A stretch of 64,000 bases of DNA from CAVZCK01 sp963773735. GTDB taxonomy: Bacteria; Pseudomonadota; Alphaproteobacteria; Rhizobiales; Rhodomicrobiaceae. The translations under genes were made by a program, and so were the position numbers. The notes below the pieces were generated by a model. That model did not search any database, had not been told where the DNA came from, and saw only the letters and a list, made by a program, of their open reading frames with translations. Positions 45,773 through 56,139 of this stretch are shown here, one piece after another (positions within the stretch are counted from its first letter, which is position 1; each line of letters opens with the position of its first letter). Location of the stretch: the NCBI GenBank assembly GCA_963773735.1, contig CAVZCK010000021.1:1-64000 (forward strand), read 5' to 3'.

Positions 45773-47504
45773 TCAGTTTATGATCGGCAACAGCAGGTAG
45801 TTGGTATCCTCACCTCCCAGATGCAGGCTGACGTGGCCGTCGAAGACCGTCGCCGGACGGTCGCGCGGATCATTATGCAAGAAGGGGCCGCAACCCTTCA
45901 ATTCATTCTTAAAATTGGAAAGTTTCGCGCCGGTCATCGTCTGCCATTCATAGTCCTTGCCCCGGACGCTAAGGGCCAGGCGATAGCCGGCCGGCACGAC
46001 GATGGAGGTCGGCCACAGCTCGATGTCGAGTTCGACCGGCTCACCCGGGGTGAGCTTCTGGACCTCGTCATGGGTGTGATAGGGCCGCCAGGGCTTCGAC
46101 AGCGACGGATCGAGCTTGCGATGCGAGGCGCGAAGCCAGCCCTGCGCAATCGGCGTATGCGGATCGATCGCGCCGACGAGGGTCACTTCGCGCAGATCGG
46201 CGGTGAAGACGCGGAAGACAAGGAATAGGTCGGCGTCTTCGGTCGATGAGGAGATTTTCAGCCGCGCGGCGAGGGGGCCGGTGATCTCGGTTTCCTTGGC
46301 AAGAGGCTCGGAGAGGAAGGTCAGACCGTCGCCAGAAGCGCGATAGGTGAGATTGCCGGGCTTTGCCGGCGGCGCCGACGAGAGCGTCTGGTGTTCCGGA
46401 TTGAGGTAGAATTTCGTCCATTGCGTGCGCGGTATCGGCCAGGCCTCCTCGAGGCGCTCCTCGAAATGGCTGATATGCCGGATCTGGAGCCGCACTTTCG
46501 GCTCCTCGTCCCAACCGTTCCGCTCGCCCTTCAGATAGAAGTCGAAGAAGCGCCGCTGAAGCTCGCGGCCGTAATCGGTATAGAAATGCGTCCAATGTTC
46601 GAGCCCATGAGCTTCGAGCCATTTTTCCCTGGAGGCTGCGCGCAGGAAGCCTTCGAAATTGCCGCGCGGATGCAGGCCCTGGCCGCCCCAATTGGCAGCC
46701 GACAGGAACGGCACCGTCACCTTGTCCCATAGAGGCGAGCGGGCCTTGTGGTATTCGTCGTCGAGCGGATGGGCGAGGATCTCATCGCCAAAGCTGCAAC
46801 GGTTGCGTGCCAGCTCGTCATCGGACAGTGTTTCGTCGCCGCAGACGAGCAGCCCGCTCACCTTCGATCGCGGCCCGCGCTCGCCAAGGCCGTATTGCAC
46901 GGTCTTGACCTGCATGTCGTACCAATTGGCCCAGAAGGTCGACAGGATGCCGCCATGATGAGTCATGTCGCGATACCAGTCGGCGGCGCCCTCCCAGATG
47001 CACATGGCGGCGAGATGCGGCGGCTGCAGCGAGGCGACGTGCCACTGATTGATGCCATAATAGGAGACGCCGCTGAGGCCGACCTTGCCGTTCGACCAGG
47101 GCTGCACGCCTGCCCATTCGATGCAGTCATAGAAATCCTTGGTCTCGCGCGGCGAGAAATGGTCGATGAAGCCCGGGCGAGCGACCGGTGCCGCGCGAGT
47201 CGACGCGGACGCAGACATAGCCGTGCGGCACCCATTTCTCCGGATCGACGACCTCCCAGTTTTGATGCTTGTTGGTCGAGCCGTAAGGGACGTCAGGATG
47301 TTCCGCGATCATGCGGTTCCAGGCGCTGGGATAGCCATCCTGAAAGGCGAGGCCCTTGGCATAGGGACCATAGCTGAAGAGCACCGGATGGCGGCCTTCA
47401 TGGGTCGGCCGGAAGATGTCGGCGCGCAGCCGGAGACCGTCATCCATGGCGATTTCGACGTCCCAGTCGATCGCCATGCCCTCCTGGACGGTGCGGCGCG
47501 TCAT
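45773..47504 (-). CDS. CocE/NonD family hydrolase (one frameshift near 47180)
   Basis: About 577 residues: an alpha/beta-hydrolase domain with the nucleophile elbow GLSGVSYYG (Ser), the conserved GYVCVRVDSRGTGRSPG strand just before the break, and a C-terminal jelly-roll typical of X-Pro dipeptidyl-peptidase/CocE enzymes (LVGAIDPHTPIAQGWLRASHR, then IVVPAGYRLALSVRG). CocE relatives hydrolyse esters or amides, including cocaine and glutaryl-cephalosporins. One inserted base near 47180 separates the first 108 residues. It probably cleaves an ester or amide substrate in this catabolic block. Confidence 0.87.
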
Positions 47505-47540
47505 GCTTTGTCCTCCCAGTGCCGCCGGTTTGTCCCGGTC

Positions 47541-48372
47541 TTATTCGGTCGCCGCTTCAGTTAAGCTAAGCCCAAGAAATCCACTGATGGCGGCGTTGAA
47601 GTCCTTTGTGTTGTCGACGTTCGAAAGATGCGCGGCATCGGGGATTTCGGCGAAGCTCGCACCAGGCGTCGCCGCCGCCATGGCGCGCATGCCCTCGGCC
47701 GGCGCGCCGAGATCCTTCGCCCCGCCGACATAGAGCATGGGGATGGTGATCGAGCCGAGATCCTTCAGATAGTTGAGCCGTCTTCAAGGCCTCCGCGCAG
47801 CCGCGGTAGCCGGTTGGCGATGTGGCGAGGAAGGCATCCTCAAACCGGTGCAGCGCCTCGGGATGTGCCTGGCGCCAGCTTTCGACGAACCAGCGCTCCA
47901 TGGTCATGCCGAGAATCGCCGCGAGCCCGCCCTTATCGATCGCGGCACCCCGGTCGTCCCAGCTCTGCACGAAAGCCGGCGGATTGTCGGCGCGGGCATC
48001 GCAGCAGACGACGCGCTCGAAGCGGCCGGCATGATGGATGGCAAGGCCGAGCCCGGTCATGCCGCCGAGCGACAGGCCCATATAGCTCGCCCGCGCGATG
48101 CCGAAATGGTCCGCGAGAGCGATGACATCACCGACCAGATCCTCGAAGCTGTAGGGGCCGGTCGGCGCGTCCGAGGCGCCATGGCCCCGCGTGTCATAGC
48201 GCAGGATCCGGTAGCGCTTGCCCAGAAGCTCAAGCTGCGGCTCCCACATCATCGCCGCCGCGCCCAGCGAATTCGATAAAATAATCCATGGAGCGCCTTC
48301 GCCTTGTCCGTCGATATAGGCGGCAAGGCGGAAGCCGCCGCGATCCACGGTGATCGGAGCGGTCATGTCCAT
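47541..48372 (-). CDS. Alpha/beta hydrolase, 3-oxoadipate enol-lactonase-like (one frameshift near 47778)
   Basis: About 277 residues. The enol-lactonase-like layout is clear: LSNSLGAAAMMWEPQLELL, YDTRGHGASDAP, nucleophile elbow GLSLGGM, then GFLGLSL near the C-terminus with the catalytic His in IPDAAHLSN. An extra G in the first part of the LKT/LNYLK junction causes the break. PcaD-type enzymes hydrolyse beta-ketoadipate enol-lactone in aromatic degradation, but other carbon-carbon or ester substrates are possible. ATG 48372 is preferred over an ATG two codons later. Confidence 0.82.
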
Positions 48373-48729
48373 GCCTCGGATTGTCTGGGAAGGGCAAAGT
48401 GCGATCGCTTGCGGCCGCGCCCTGAAGGTCCTGCAGGGCGCGGCTCGCTGACGAGGAGAAAGGAGACGGCGCTCGTCGCCGCGCACCGCCCATGCCGGCT
48501 GGCGCACAGATGGCCGGGCGTTGTGCGAAAGCAAGTTGGCACCGCTCCTGTTCCTCCCAGGAAAATCTGTTGCTTGAGCGATCCTATGAGTGGGCCGGGG
48601 AGCGCAAAAATCATTATTCATACTGTCGGATATCAAGATTTATGATGCCCTCTGGCCCCACCGCCGCCGGACTGCCACCCGCAGGATGGGCGGCGCGCCG
48701 GCCGGTAGACGCGCTCAGATCGTCAGACC

Positions 48730-49754
48730 TCACTGAAAAATCTCGCTGAACTTTTTCTTGATGGCCGCCGTCTGTTTCTCGATGAATTTATAGTCGACCG
48801 GAATCGTCTTCAACGTGGCGAGGTTCGGGCTGCCGGCTGTGGCGGCGCCACATCGGTCCGCGCGGCATAGCCGCCATCTTCCGGGAAGATCTTCTGCACC
48901 TCCGGCGTGATCATGAAGGCGGCGAAGAGCTTGGCCGCATTCGGGTTGGGCGAGCCTTTCACCACGCCAGTCGGCGAGGGGATGATAAAGGTGCCCTCGG
49001 TCGGGTAGACCGTCGCGATCGGATGCCCAGCCTTGCGGGCGTCGGCCGCATAGGAATCGAGAGCATCGGCGGCGATCAGCCGCTCGCCGCGCTTGAGATT
49101 GTCCGTGACCTGCTGATTGCCGGGCACGATCATGATGTCGTTCTTGCGCAGCTTCTCGTAATAGTCCCAGCCGAGCGTCTTCGACAGCATGCCGACGACG
49201 GAAACCTGCAGCGAGGTGAAGGACGGATCGGTCGTCACCAGCTTGCCCTTATATTTCGGGTCGGTGAGGTCGGACCAGGTCTTCGGCCGGTCGGCTTCGG
49301 CGACCTTATCGGTGCGCACGAAGATCGTCATCATGTTGAGGCGCTGGGCGATCCAGCGCCCCTCGGCGTCTTTCGCATCGGCGGGGATCTTGTCGAATCC
49401 CTCCGGCTTGAAGGCGACGAATACGCCCTTCTCGGCAAGCTGGTTCGCCGCGGCCGGATCGGAGGTCGTCAGCACGTCGGCGGCGACATGCTTGGCGTCA
49501 TATTCCTGCATGAAACGGCGCAGGATCGCGGTGCCGCCCGAGCGGAACATCTCGACCTTGAGGCCGCTCTTCTCTTCGAACAGCTTGGCGATGTGGTTCG
49601 CCGTCTCGATCGGGGTGGAGGTGTACCAGGAGACCTTGCCTTCCGCCTTAGCCGCGGCGGGATCGGTAGCGTCCGCCGCCCGAGCCTGCCCCGATGCGGC
49701 TGCAGCCAGCGCCGCCAGCCCCAGCACGAATGTACGCTTTGAAACCCATATCAT
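48730..49754 (-). CDS. ABC transporter substrate-binding protein, Fe3+/2-aminoethylphosphonate-like family (one frameshift near 48835)
   Basis: About 341 residues with a cleavable signal (SKRTFVLGLAALAAAASGQA, then RAAD). The type-II periplasmic fold is visible in GKVSWYTSTPIETANHIAKL, FRSGGTAILRRFMQE and TSDPAAANQL. After a frame change near 48835 the C-terminus reads TIPVDYKFIEKQTAAIKKKF and stops at 48730. This family (FbpA/AfuA-like) binds ferric iron, phosphonates or other small anions. It starts a group with an alpha/beta hydrolase, an ATPase and a permease on the same strand. The ligand is unknown. Confidence 0.87.
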
Positions 49755-49801
49755 TCGTTTCCTCCATTTTGCCGCAACTTTGCCGCTGCCAATTTTCGAG
49801 T

Positions 49802-50734
49802 TCACTGCGTGCCGCGATAAACCGGCTCCGGCTGGGTGAAGAAACTATAGAGAATATGATAGACAAGCTCGTAGTTTTTCTGCTGGAAGCTCGCGTGCGA
49901 GATGCCCGGCATCACGGCGAACTGCTTGTCCGCGTTCGGCAGCAGCTTGAAGAATTCGACGAGGTCGTCGAAGCTGGCGATGCCGTCATATTCGCCGCGC
50001 ATGATCAGGGTCGGCACGGTGATCTTAGCCGGATCGACAACCGGCAGCTTTGAGGTCATATCGACATAGGTGCCGGTCGGCATGGAGGAGTCGAGGGCGA
50101 GGATCGCATCGGCGAAGGCTTCGACGACTTTCTCTTCGGCCGTACCCGGATGATCGCGATTGAAGATCGAATGCACGAAGGCGCGATCGACGGGACGGCG
50201 GTTCTTCGCCTTGAATTCCGGCAGACGTTTGGCGCGCTCGGCGAGCGTCGGCGAGCCCTTGCCGGTCCACACGAAAGCATCGAGCGCAAGCCGTTTCACG
50301 CGCTCGGGATGCCGTTCGCAGAAGGCTGCCGCCCGGAGCGCGCCGGAGGAGATGCCATAGATCATGAGCGGCCCGGTATTGCGCGTCTTCAGGATGTAGC
50401 TGCTCGCGGCGGCCAGATCATCGGCGCCATTGGCGATATCGCAATTGATGTCGCGGTGCTTATCCGAGCGGCCATAGCCTTCCATGTCGACCGACCAGGT
50501 ATCGAAGCCGCGCTTGGCGAACCAGTCCATGACCGAAGAATCCGGCCGGCCGGGCACGGAGAGATCGAAGGTCGGCTGCGAGGCCATGGACGAGCCGTGC
50601 ACGAACAGCACCGTGCCGCGGTCTTCCGGCGTGACCGCCCGCTTCTCCCAGAGGAAGAGCTTCACATCGCCCTTCATCGTCCAATGCTCGCGTCCCTCGA
50701 TAGGGTCCTCCTCGTGAACCATGTCTTTCTCCAT
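49802..50734 (-). CDS. Alpha/beta hydrolase
   Basis: A 310-residue enzyme with VLFVHGSSMASQPTFDLSVPG near residue 42, DMEGYGRSDK, a nucleophile elbow GISSGA (Ser), and a C-terminal His in MPGISHASFQQ. Here the elbow lacks the usual second Gly-Gly. No signal peptide. It sits inside the ABC transporter operon, between the binding protein and the ATPase, suggesting that the imported compound or its first product is its substrate. The gene is intact. Confidence 0.88.
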   Translation of the reverse strand: MEKDMVHEEDPIEGREHWTMKGDVKLFLWEKRAVTPEDRGTVLFVHGSSMASQPTFDLSVPGRPDSSVMDWFAKRGFDTWSVDMEGYGRSDKHRDINCDIANGADDLAAASSYILKTRNTGPLMIYGISSGALRAAAFCERHPERVKRLALDAFVWTGKGSPTLAERAKRLPEFKAKNRRPVDRAFVHSIFNRDHPGTAEEKVVEAFADAILALDSSMPTGTYVDMTSKLPVVDPAKITVPTLIMRGEYDGIASFDDLVEFFKLLPNADKQFAVMPGISHASFQQKNYELVYHILYSFFTQPEPVYRGTQ

Positions 50735-50743
50735 CGATGTGCG

Positions 50744-51858
50744 CTAGGCGGCCATGCTCTTGAGGTCCGCGCGCGGAAACAGATTGCAATGCTCTGCGGC
50801 GACCGAGACAGCGACCCGCTGCCCGATAGCGAATTGCTGCGACGGATGCGTCTGGACGCGCAATTCCTCCCCGGCCCCGAGCGTCACGAAATATTCGTTG
50901 ATGTTGCCGAGAAAGGTGTGATCGCGGATGGTGCCGTGGCCGCGCAGACGATGCCGCGCTTGGCCCTTCCGGCTCGATGGTGATATTCTCCGGGCGAATG
51001 GCGATTTCGACCTCATCGCCTTGCGCCATGCCGTTCCGGCAGCGCGAGGGTGACGCTGAGGCCGCCCGGCGTCGCGACGCGCGCTTCGCCATTCGCGGCA
51101 GCCTCGATCCGGCCGGGCAGCAAATTCACCAACCCCATGAAATCGGCAACGATGCGGTTTGCCGGCCGCGCGTAGACCTCCTGCGGCGTGCCGAATTGCT
51201 GCAACATGCCGCCATGCATCACGGCGATCTGATCCGAGAGGGCGAGCGCCTCGGCCTGATCATGCGTGACATAGACGAAGGTGATGCCGGTGCGGCGCTG
51301 AAGCTCTTTCAGCTCGCCGCGCATCTTCTCGCGCAGCTTGGCGTCGAGATTGCTGAGCGGTTCGTCGAGCAAGAGGATGTCCGGCTCGACGACGAGGCTG
51401 CGGGCGAGCGCCACGCGCTGCTGCTGGCCGCCGCTCAGCTCACCCGGCAGGCGGCTTTCCAGGCCGGAAAGATTGACCAGGGCGAGCGCCTTGCCCACCT
51501 GCTCGCGCGCCTGATGCGCGGGAACCTTGCGGACGCGGAGGCCGAAAACGACATTCTCGAACACCGTCTTATGCGGCCAGACGGCGTAATTCTGAAACAC
51601 CATGCCCATGCCGCGCGCCTCGGGCGGCACGACGCTCCCCGGCGAGGAGATGAGCCGGCCGCCGACATGAATGGTTCCGGCGTCCGGCACCAGATAGCCG
51701 GCGATGAGGCGCAAGGTCGTGGTCTTGCCGCAGCCCGACGGGCCGAGCAGGGTGACAAAAGTGTTGTCGCGGATCTCCAGGTTGAGCCCGCTCACCGCCA
51801 GGTCTTCGGCCTTGCCGCCATAGCTTTTCGAGACGTCCGCGATCGTGATGCCAGCCAT
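50744..51858 (-). CDS. ABC transporter ATP-binding protein, PotA/FbpC-like (two frameshifts near 51035 and 50955)
   Basis: About 370 residues. The ATPase domain is intact: Walker A GPSGCGKTT, Q-loop FQNYAVWPH, signature LSGGQQQRVALARSL, Walker B LLLDEPLSNLDAK and switch VTHDQ. A C-terminal TOBE domain (GDEVEIAIRPENITIEPEG, then HTFLGNINEYFVTL) is interrupted by two frame changes. The start ATG 51858 overlaps the permease stop. It powers the ferric/polyamine-type importer next to it. Confidence 0.88.
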
Positions 51859-53621
51859 CAGGACGATACTCCTGCGCTTTCGGTGCCGCTGCCGCCCAGC
51901 TTCGAGGCCAGCCAGATCGCCGTGCTGATGATCGCCATATTGATCATGGCGAGCGCGGCGACCGGCTCGGTATAGCCTGTCTCGTAGAGATTGTAGACGG
52001 CGACTGCGAGGGTGATGGAGTTGGAGCTGAAGAGGAGAATGGAGGCGCTCAGCTCCTGGATCACAGGCACGAAGACGAGCAGCCATCCGGCGAACAGCGC
52101 TGGCCGGATCAGCGGCAGCGTCACCTCGCGCATGGTGAATCCCCAGGAGGCGCCGAGAATGCGCGCGCTCTCCTCCAGCGAAGGATCGATCTGCCGCAGG
52201 GCGCTGTTGGCCGAGCGCACGCCGAGCGGCACATAGCGGGCCACATAGGCGAGGAGCAGGATGCCCATGGTGCCGTAGAGCGCAACCGGCATGCGCAGCC
52301 AGAACTGGATCAGCGCCACGGCCATGACGATGCCGGGCAGGCCGAGCGGGATGAGGGCGGCATAGTCGAGCAGCCGCCGTCCGGCGAGCCTGGTGCGCAG
52401 GTCGATCCAGCTTACCGCCGCGCCGAGCAGCACCGCGATGCTGGCGGCGAAGACAGCCAGGATGAGGCTGTTGCGGATCGCCCGCTGGGTGACGTCATAA
52501 TCGAAGAGGATGAATTTGTAATTGGCGAGGGTGAGGGTCTGCCAGAAATTGATGCCCCAGCTCTTGCTGAGCGAGACGGCGATCAGCGTCGCATAAGGCG
52601 CCACGATCGCGACGACGAACACCAGCACGCAGAACCCGAACAGCGCCCAGCGCGCCGTGCCGAGATCGACCAGTTGTGGCCGCGCGCCCTTCCCGGCCAG
52701 CGTCACATAGGAGCGGCGGGCGAGAAAGGCGCGCTGCAGATAGAGGGCGGCGATGGTGATGGCGACGAAGATCAGCGAGAGTGCCGAGGCGAGGCCATAT
52801 TCGGGCGGATAGTCGAACAGCGCATAGATGCGCGTCGGCAAAGTGACGATGCGGCCGGGCAGGCCGATGATCGCCTGCGAGCCGAACAGCGCGATGGCGT
52901 TGACGAAAGCGATCAGCGTGCCGGAGAGGATGGCGGGCGCGACGAGCGGTCCAGTGATGACGAGCGCCGTGCGCCATTTGCTGGCGCCCAGGATCTGCGC
53001 GGCTTCCTCGAAGGAGGCATCGACCGAGCGCAGCGCCGTCGAGGTCAAGAGATAGACGAAGGGAAAGGTGTGCAGCACAGTCACCAGCACGAGGCCGGCC
53101 ATGGTGAAGATGTTGAAGGTCAGCCAGGGCAGGCCGGCGACATCGCGCAGGAAGATATTGATGAGGCCGGCATTGGGGCTCAGCAGATTGACGAAGGCGA
53201 TGGCGGTGAGGAAGGGCGGCGACAGATAGGACAGCGTCGCGGTGGCGATGATGAGGCCCTTGCCGGGCACATTGGTGCGGCTGACCGCCCAGGCGAGTGG
53301 CACGCCGATGAGAATGCTGAACAGGCCGACCCAGGCGCCCAGGATCAGCGAGTTGATGAGGGGCTGCGTGTAGAGCCGGCTGGACAGCGCTTCCTGGAAA
53401 TTCTGCAGGCTGAGCCCGGTCTCGGAGAGCACGCTGCCGATCAGCAGCGAGAGCAGCGGCAGCACGATGAGGATGACGACGGAGAGAACCGCCGCGCCCA
53501 TCACAGCGTTCTCGAAGCTGAGATGCGCGCGCCAGCTCCCTCGGCCTGCGCTCCCGGCGGCAAGGCGGTGACCGGCGGCCTTGTCCCGCTCGGTTTCAGC
53601 CATGATGCCGGGCGCCGCCAT
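51858..53621 (-). CDS. ABC transporter permease, double-module type (FbpB/AfuB-like)
   Basis: About 587 residues containing two homologous permease modules, each with about six helices and an EAA loop: EEAAQILGASKWRTALVITG in the first half and EESARILGASWGFTMREVTL in the second. One polypeptide thus supplies both halves of the membrane channel, as in ferric-ion (SfuB/FbpB) and 2-aminoethylphosphonate systems. ATG 53621 or the internal ATG 53603 is the start; the longer open frame upstream is antisense to the FAH gene. It overlaps the neighbours on both sides by a few bases. Confidence 0.92.
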   Translation of the reverse strand: MAAPGIMAETERDKAAGHRLAAGSAGRGSWRAHLSFENAVMGAAVLSVVILIVLPLLSLLIGSVLSETGLSLQNFQEALSSRLYTQPLINSLILGAWVGLFSILIGVPLAWAVSRTNVPGKGLIIATATLSYLSPPFLTAIAFVNLLSPNAGLINIFLRDVAGLPWLTFNIFTMAGLVLVTVLHTFPFVYLLTSTALRSVDASFEEAAQILGASKWRTALVITGPLVAPAILSGTLIAFVNAIALFGSQAIIGLPGRIVTLPTRIYALFDYPPEYGLASALSLIFVAITIAALYLQRAFLARRSYVTLAGKGARPQLVDLGTARWALFGFCVLVFVVAIVAPYATLIAVSLSKSWGINFWQTLTLANYKFILFDYDVTQRAIRNSLILAVFAASIAVLLGAAVSWIDLRTRLAGRRLLDYAALIPLGLPGIVMAVALIQFWLRMPVALYGTMGILLLAYVARYVPLGVRSANSALRQIDPSLEESARILGASWGFTMREVTLPLIRPALFAGWLLVFVPVIQELSASILLFSSNSITLAVAVYNLYETGYTEPVAALAMINMAIISTAIWLASKLGGSGTESAGVSS

Positions 53622-54487
53622 CAGGCGAACCGGTTGCTGAGGGTGCCCAATCCGGTGATCGTCATCGACACTTCGTCGCCTGCCTTGAGAAATTTCGGCG
53701 GGTTGAAGCCGAGACCGACGCCTGCGGGCGTGCCGGTCGCGATCAGATCGCCGGGCTGGAGCGTCAGGCCGGCCGAGATGGTCGAGACAAGGGTCGGGAT
53801 GTCGAAGATCAGGTCGCGCGTATTGGCGTTCTGCCGGAGCTCGCCATTGACCCAGCATTTGACGTCGAGATTTTCCGGATCGACTTCGTCGGCGGTGGTG
53901 ATCCACGGCCCCATCGGGCAGAAGGTGTCGAGCGCCTTGCCCATGAACCATTGCTTGTGATTGCGCTGGCGGTCGCGCGCGGTCACGTCATTGATGATCG
54001 TATAGCCCCAAATATGGGCGTAGGCGCCCTCGCGGGCGATGTCGTGTCCGCCTCTGCCTATGACCAGCGCCAATTCCGCCTCGTAATCGACCGCCGAAGT
54101 GACGCCTGGATGCAGATCGACCGTCGCGCCCGGCCCGATGACGGCGCTGGCCGGCTTGGTGAAGACGGCCGGATATTCGTCGATCTCGGCGCCCTTCACC
54201 GCGCCCGCCTCATAGCCGCTGCCGGCGAATTCCTTGGCGTGGTCGCGGTAGTTCTTGCCGACGCAGAAAACATTGCGGCGCGGGAAGGGGACGGGCGCCA
54301 AGAGCTTGACCGAAGAGAGGGGGATGACCGCAGCGCCGTCCGCGGTCAGGCTTGGCCGGATCTCATCATACTGCGTGATGAGATCGACCATATCGGCGAT
54401 GTCGGCGAGCGGACGGATCATCTCGCCTGATGCATCGATCATTCCGATCCGCGGCCCGTTTTCGCCGGCAAAACACGCAAACTTCAT
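53621..54487 (-). CDS. Fumarylacetoacetate hydrolase family protein
   Basis: A 288-residue enzyme. The metal-binding residues lie in KNYRDHAKE and DYEAELALVIGRGG (Asp/Glu ligands), with GYTIINDVTARDRQ and GDLIATGTPAGVG as further family landmarks. Members hydrolyse or decarboxylate 3-acylpyruvates and similar ring-fission products, for example in gentisate or homoprotocatechuate degradation. It is the first gene of the leftward operon and reads divergently from a GntR gene across a 131-base region that holds two matching dyads. Confidence 0.92.
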   Translation of the reverse strand: MKFACFAGENGPRIGMIDASGEMIRPLADIADMVDLITQYDEIRPSLTADGAAVIPLSSVKLLAPVPFPRRNVFCVGKNYRDHAKEFAGSGYEAGAVKGAEIDEYPAVFTKPASAVIGPGATVDLHPGVTSAVDYEAELALVIGRGGHDIAREGAYAHIWGYTIINDVTARDRQRNHKQWFMGKALDTFCPMGPWITTADEVDPENLDVKCWVNGELRQNANTRDLIFDIPTLVSTISAGLTLQPGDLIATGTPAGVGLGFNPPKFLKAGDEVSMTITGLGTLSNRFA

Positions 54488-54496
54488 GGCGTTCCG

Positions 54497-54510
54497 ATCG
54501 GTTTACCAAT
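54497..54510. promoter_or_regulatory. GntR operator, site 1 (FAH side)
   Basis: ATCGGT-TT-ACCAAT matches the dyad ATTGGT-NN-ACCAAT with one arm mismatch. It lies 10 bases upstream of the FAH start, where a bound regulator would block the leftward operon. Confidence 0.6.
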
Positions 54511-54599
54511 TTGGGCAAATCCTAGGCCAATGGTTCTGTAGCAGTCAACCAATCCGCGACGATTAACGGTGATGACCGCCCGATTGCCTTTGACAACAG

Positions 54600-54613
54600 A
54601 TTGGTCTACCAAT
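54600..54613. promoter_or_regulatory. GntR operator, site 2 (gntR side)
   Basis: ATTGGT-CT-ACCAAT is a perfect dyad ending six bases before the GntR ATG (54619), suggesting autorepression. Its centre is 103 bp from site 1. Confidence 0.65.
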
Positions 54614-54618
54614 TCAGC

Positions 54619-55323
54619 ATGGTCTCAACACAAACCTCCACACTCGGCCAGCGCGGCGGCCAGCATGTGCGCCGATGGCTTCTGGATATGTTGGCATCGG
54701 GCCGCTATGCCGCCGGCGCCAAACTGCCGACCGAACGGGCGGTGGCGGCCCAGCTCGCGGTTCCGCGCAGCGCCGTGCGCAATGCGCTGGCGGCGCTGGA
54801 AGCCGAGGGCCTGGTGGTGCGCCTGATCGGCAGCGGCACTTTCGTCGGCATGCCGGCGGCTTCGTCCAAAGCGGAAACGCGGCCTGCTCTCGTCACGGTC
54901 AGCGATGCGAGTCCGACCGAGATCATGGAAGCAAGGCTCCTGATCGAGCCGCGCATCGCAGCGCTCGCCGTCGCCAATGCGTCGATGAGCGATTTCGAGC
55001 ATATGGAATTGTGCAACCGGAATGCCGAAGCCAGCGACAGTTTCGAGACCTTCGAGCACTGGGACGCGGCTCTCCATCAAGCCGTCGCCGAAGCCACGCA
55101 TAACCGGCTGATCGTGGCGCTCTACACCGCTGTCACCGGCGCCCGCGACCAGGCCGATTGGGGCGAACTGAAGCGTAAGAGCCTGACCGCCGAGCGCCGC
55201 GAGGCCTATCGCGAGGAGCATCGCCAGATCGTCGCCGCCCTACGCGCCCGCGACGCGGAAAGGGCCGAGACGGCGGTTCTCAATCATCTGCGCCATGTGC
55301 GCCAGAATCTTCTCGGCATCTGA
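54619..55323 (+). CDS. GntR family transcriptional regulator, FCD (FadR) type
   Basis: A 234-residue regulator. The winged helix-turn-helix includes GAKLPTERAVAAQLAVPRSAVRNALAALEAEGLV; the C-terminal FCD domain carries the metal-binding residues (Asp in HWDAALHQAVAEATHN, with later His residues). FCD proteins sense carboxylic acids. ATG 54619 gives MVSTQTSTLGQRGG; a TTG at 54601 would overlap the operator. It is divergent to the FAH-transporter operon and is its likely repressor. Confidence 0.92.
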   Translation: MVSTQTSTLGQRGGQHVRRWLLDMLASGRYAAGAKLPTERAVAAQLAVPRSAVRNALAALEAEGLVVRLIGSGTFVGMPAASSKAETRPALVTVSDASPTEIMEARLLIEPRIAALAVANASMSDFEHMELCNRNAEASDSFETFEHWDAALHQAVAEATHNRLIVALYTAVTGARDQADWGELKRKSLTAERREAYREEHRQIVAALRARDAERAETAVLNHLRHVRQNLLGI

Positions 55324-55375
55324 CGAGGATGCCTCAGTCCACCCTTAACGCCCCTCCGGATCGCAAATCACGCTG

Positions 55376-56124
55376 ATGTCTGCCGCGCTCACCCTTGCCC
55401 TGTCGGTTATCGTGCTTGGCACGTCCTTTCTGTCAGGCATCTTCGGCATGGCCGGCGGCATGATCCTGATGGGCGCGCTGCTTCCGGTGCTCCCAGTGCC
55501 AACGGCCATGGTGCTGCACGCCATCTCGCAGATGAGCGCGAATGGCTGGCGCGCGACGCTGTGGATGCGCTACGCCAACTGGTGGATTTTTGCGCGCTAC
55601 ACGCTCGGCCTGCTGGCGGCACTCGCCATCTTCGCGGCTGTGCGGATCGTGCCCGACCGGGCGCTGGTGCTGATCATCCTCGGCGTGATGCCGTTCGTTG
55701 CGGTGATGATTTCCAGACCGGCTGGCCCCGCGTGCCGACCGGCCGGGAGGCGCTGAGCTTTCCGGCTTTGTCGGCACGGCGCTGCAACTCATCTCCGGTG
55801 TCTCAGGACCGATGCTGGATATCTTCTTCGTGCGCACGATGATGGACCGCCGCGCCGTGGTCGCCACGAAGGCCAGCTGTCAGGTCGTCACGCACTTCAC
55901 CAAGCTGATCTATTTCGGAGGGCTGGCCGCAAGTGCCGATACCGAACTCGGCTGGACCGTCCTCGCGCTGTCGGTCGTCAATGGCCATCATCGGCACCTC
56001 GGTAAGCCGCATTGTGCTGGAGCGAATGACCGACGTTCAGTTCCGCCAATGGACGAGACGTCTCGTCATGGGGGTCGGTGCGGTGTACATCGCCCAGGGC
56101 GTGACCGTCTATCTTCAGGGCTGA
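55376..56124 (+). CDS. TauE/SafE family sulfite/organic anion exporter (about three frameshifts)
   Basis: About 249 residues of a TauE/SafE membrane transporter. The start MSAALTLALSVIVLGTSFLSG and GMAGGMILMGALLPV are typical, and the second half (GVSGPMLDIFFVRTMMDRRAVVATKASCQVVTHF) repeats the pattern. Breaks lie near 55700, 55745 and 55980. Seven or eight hydrophobic helices are expected. The family exports sulfite, sulfoacetate or related anions. It is 50 bases downstream of gntR on the same strand. Confidence 0.8.
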
Positions 56125-56139
56125 AGCGCCAATGCGGAA

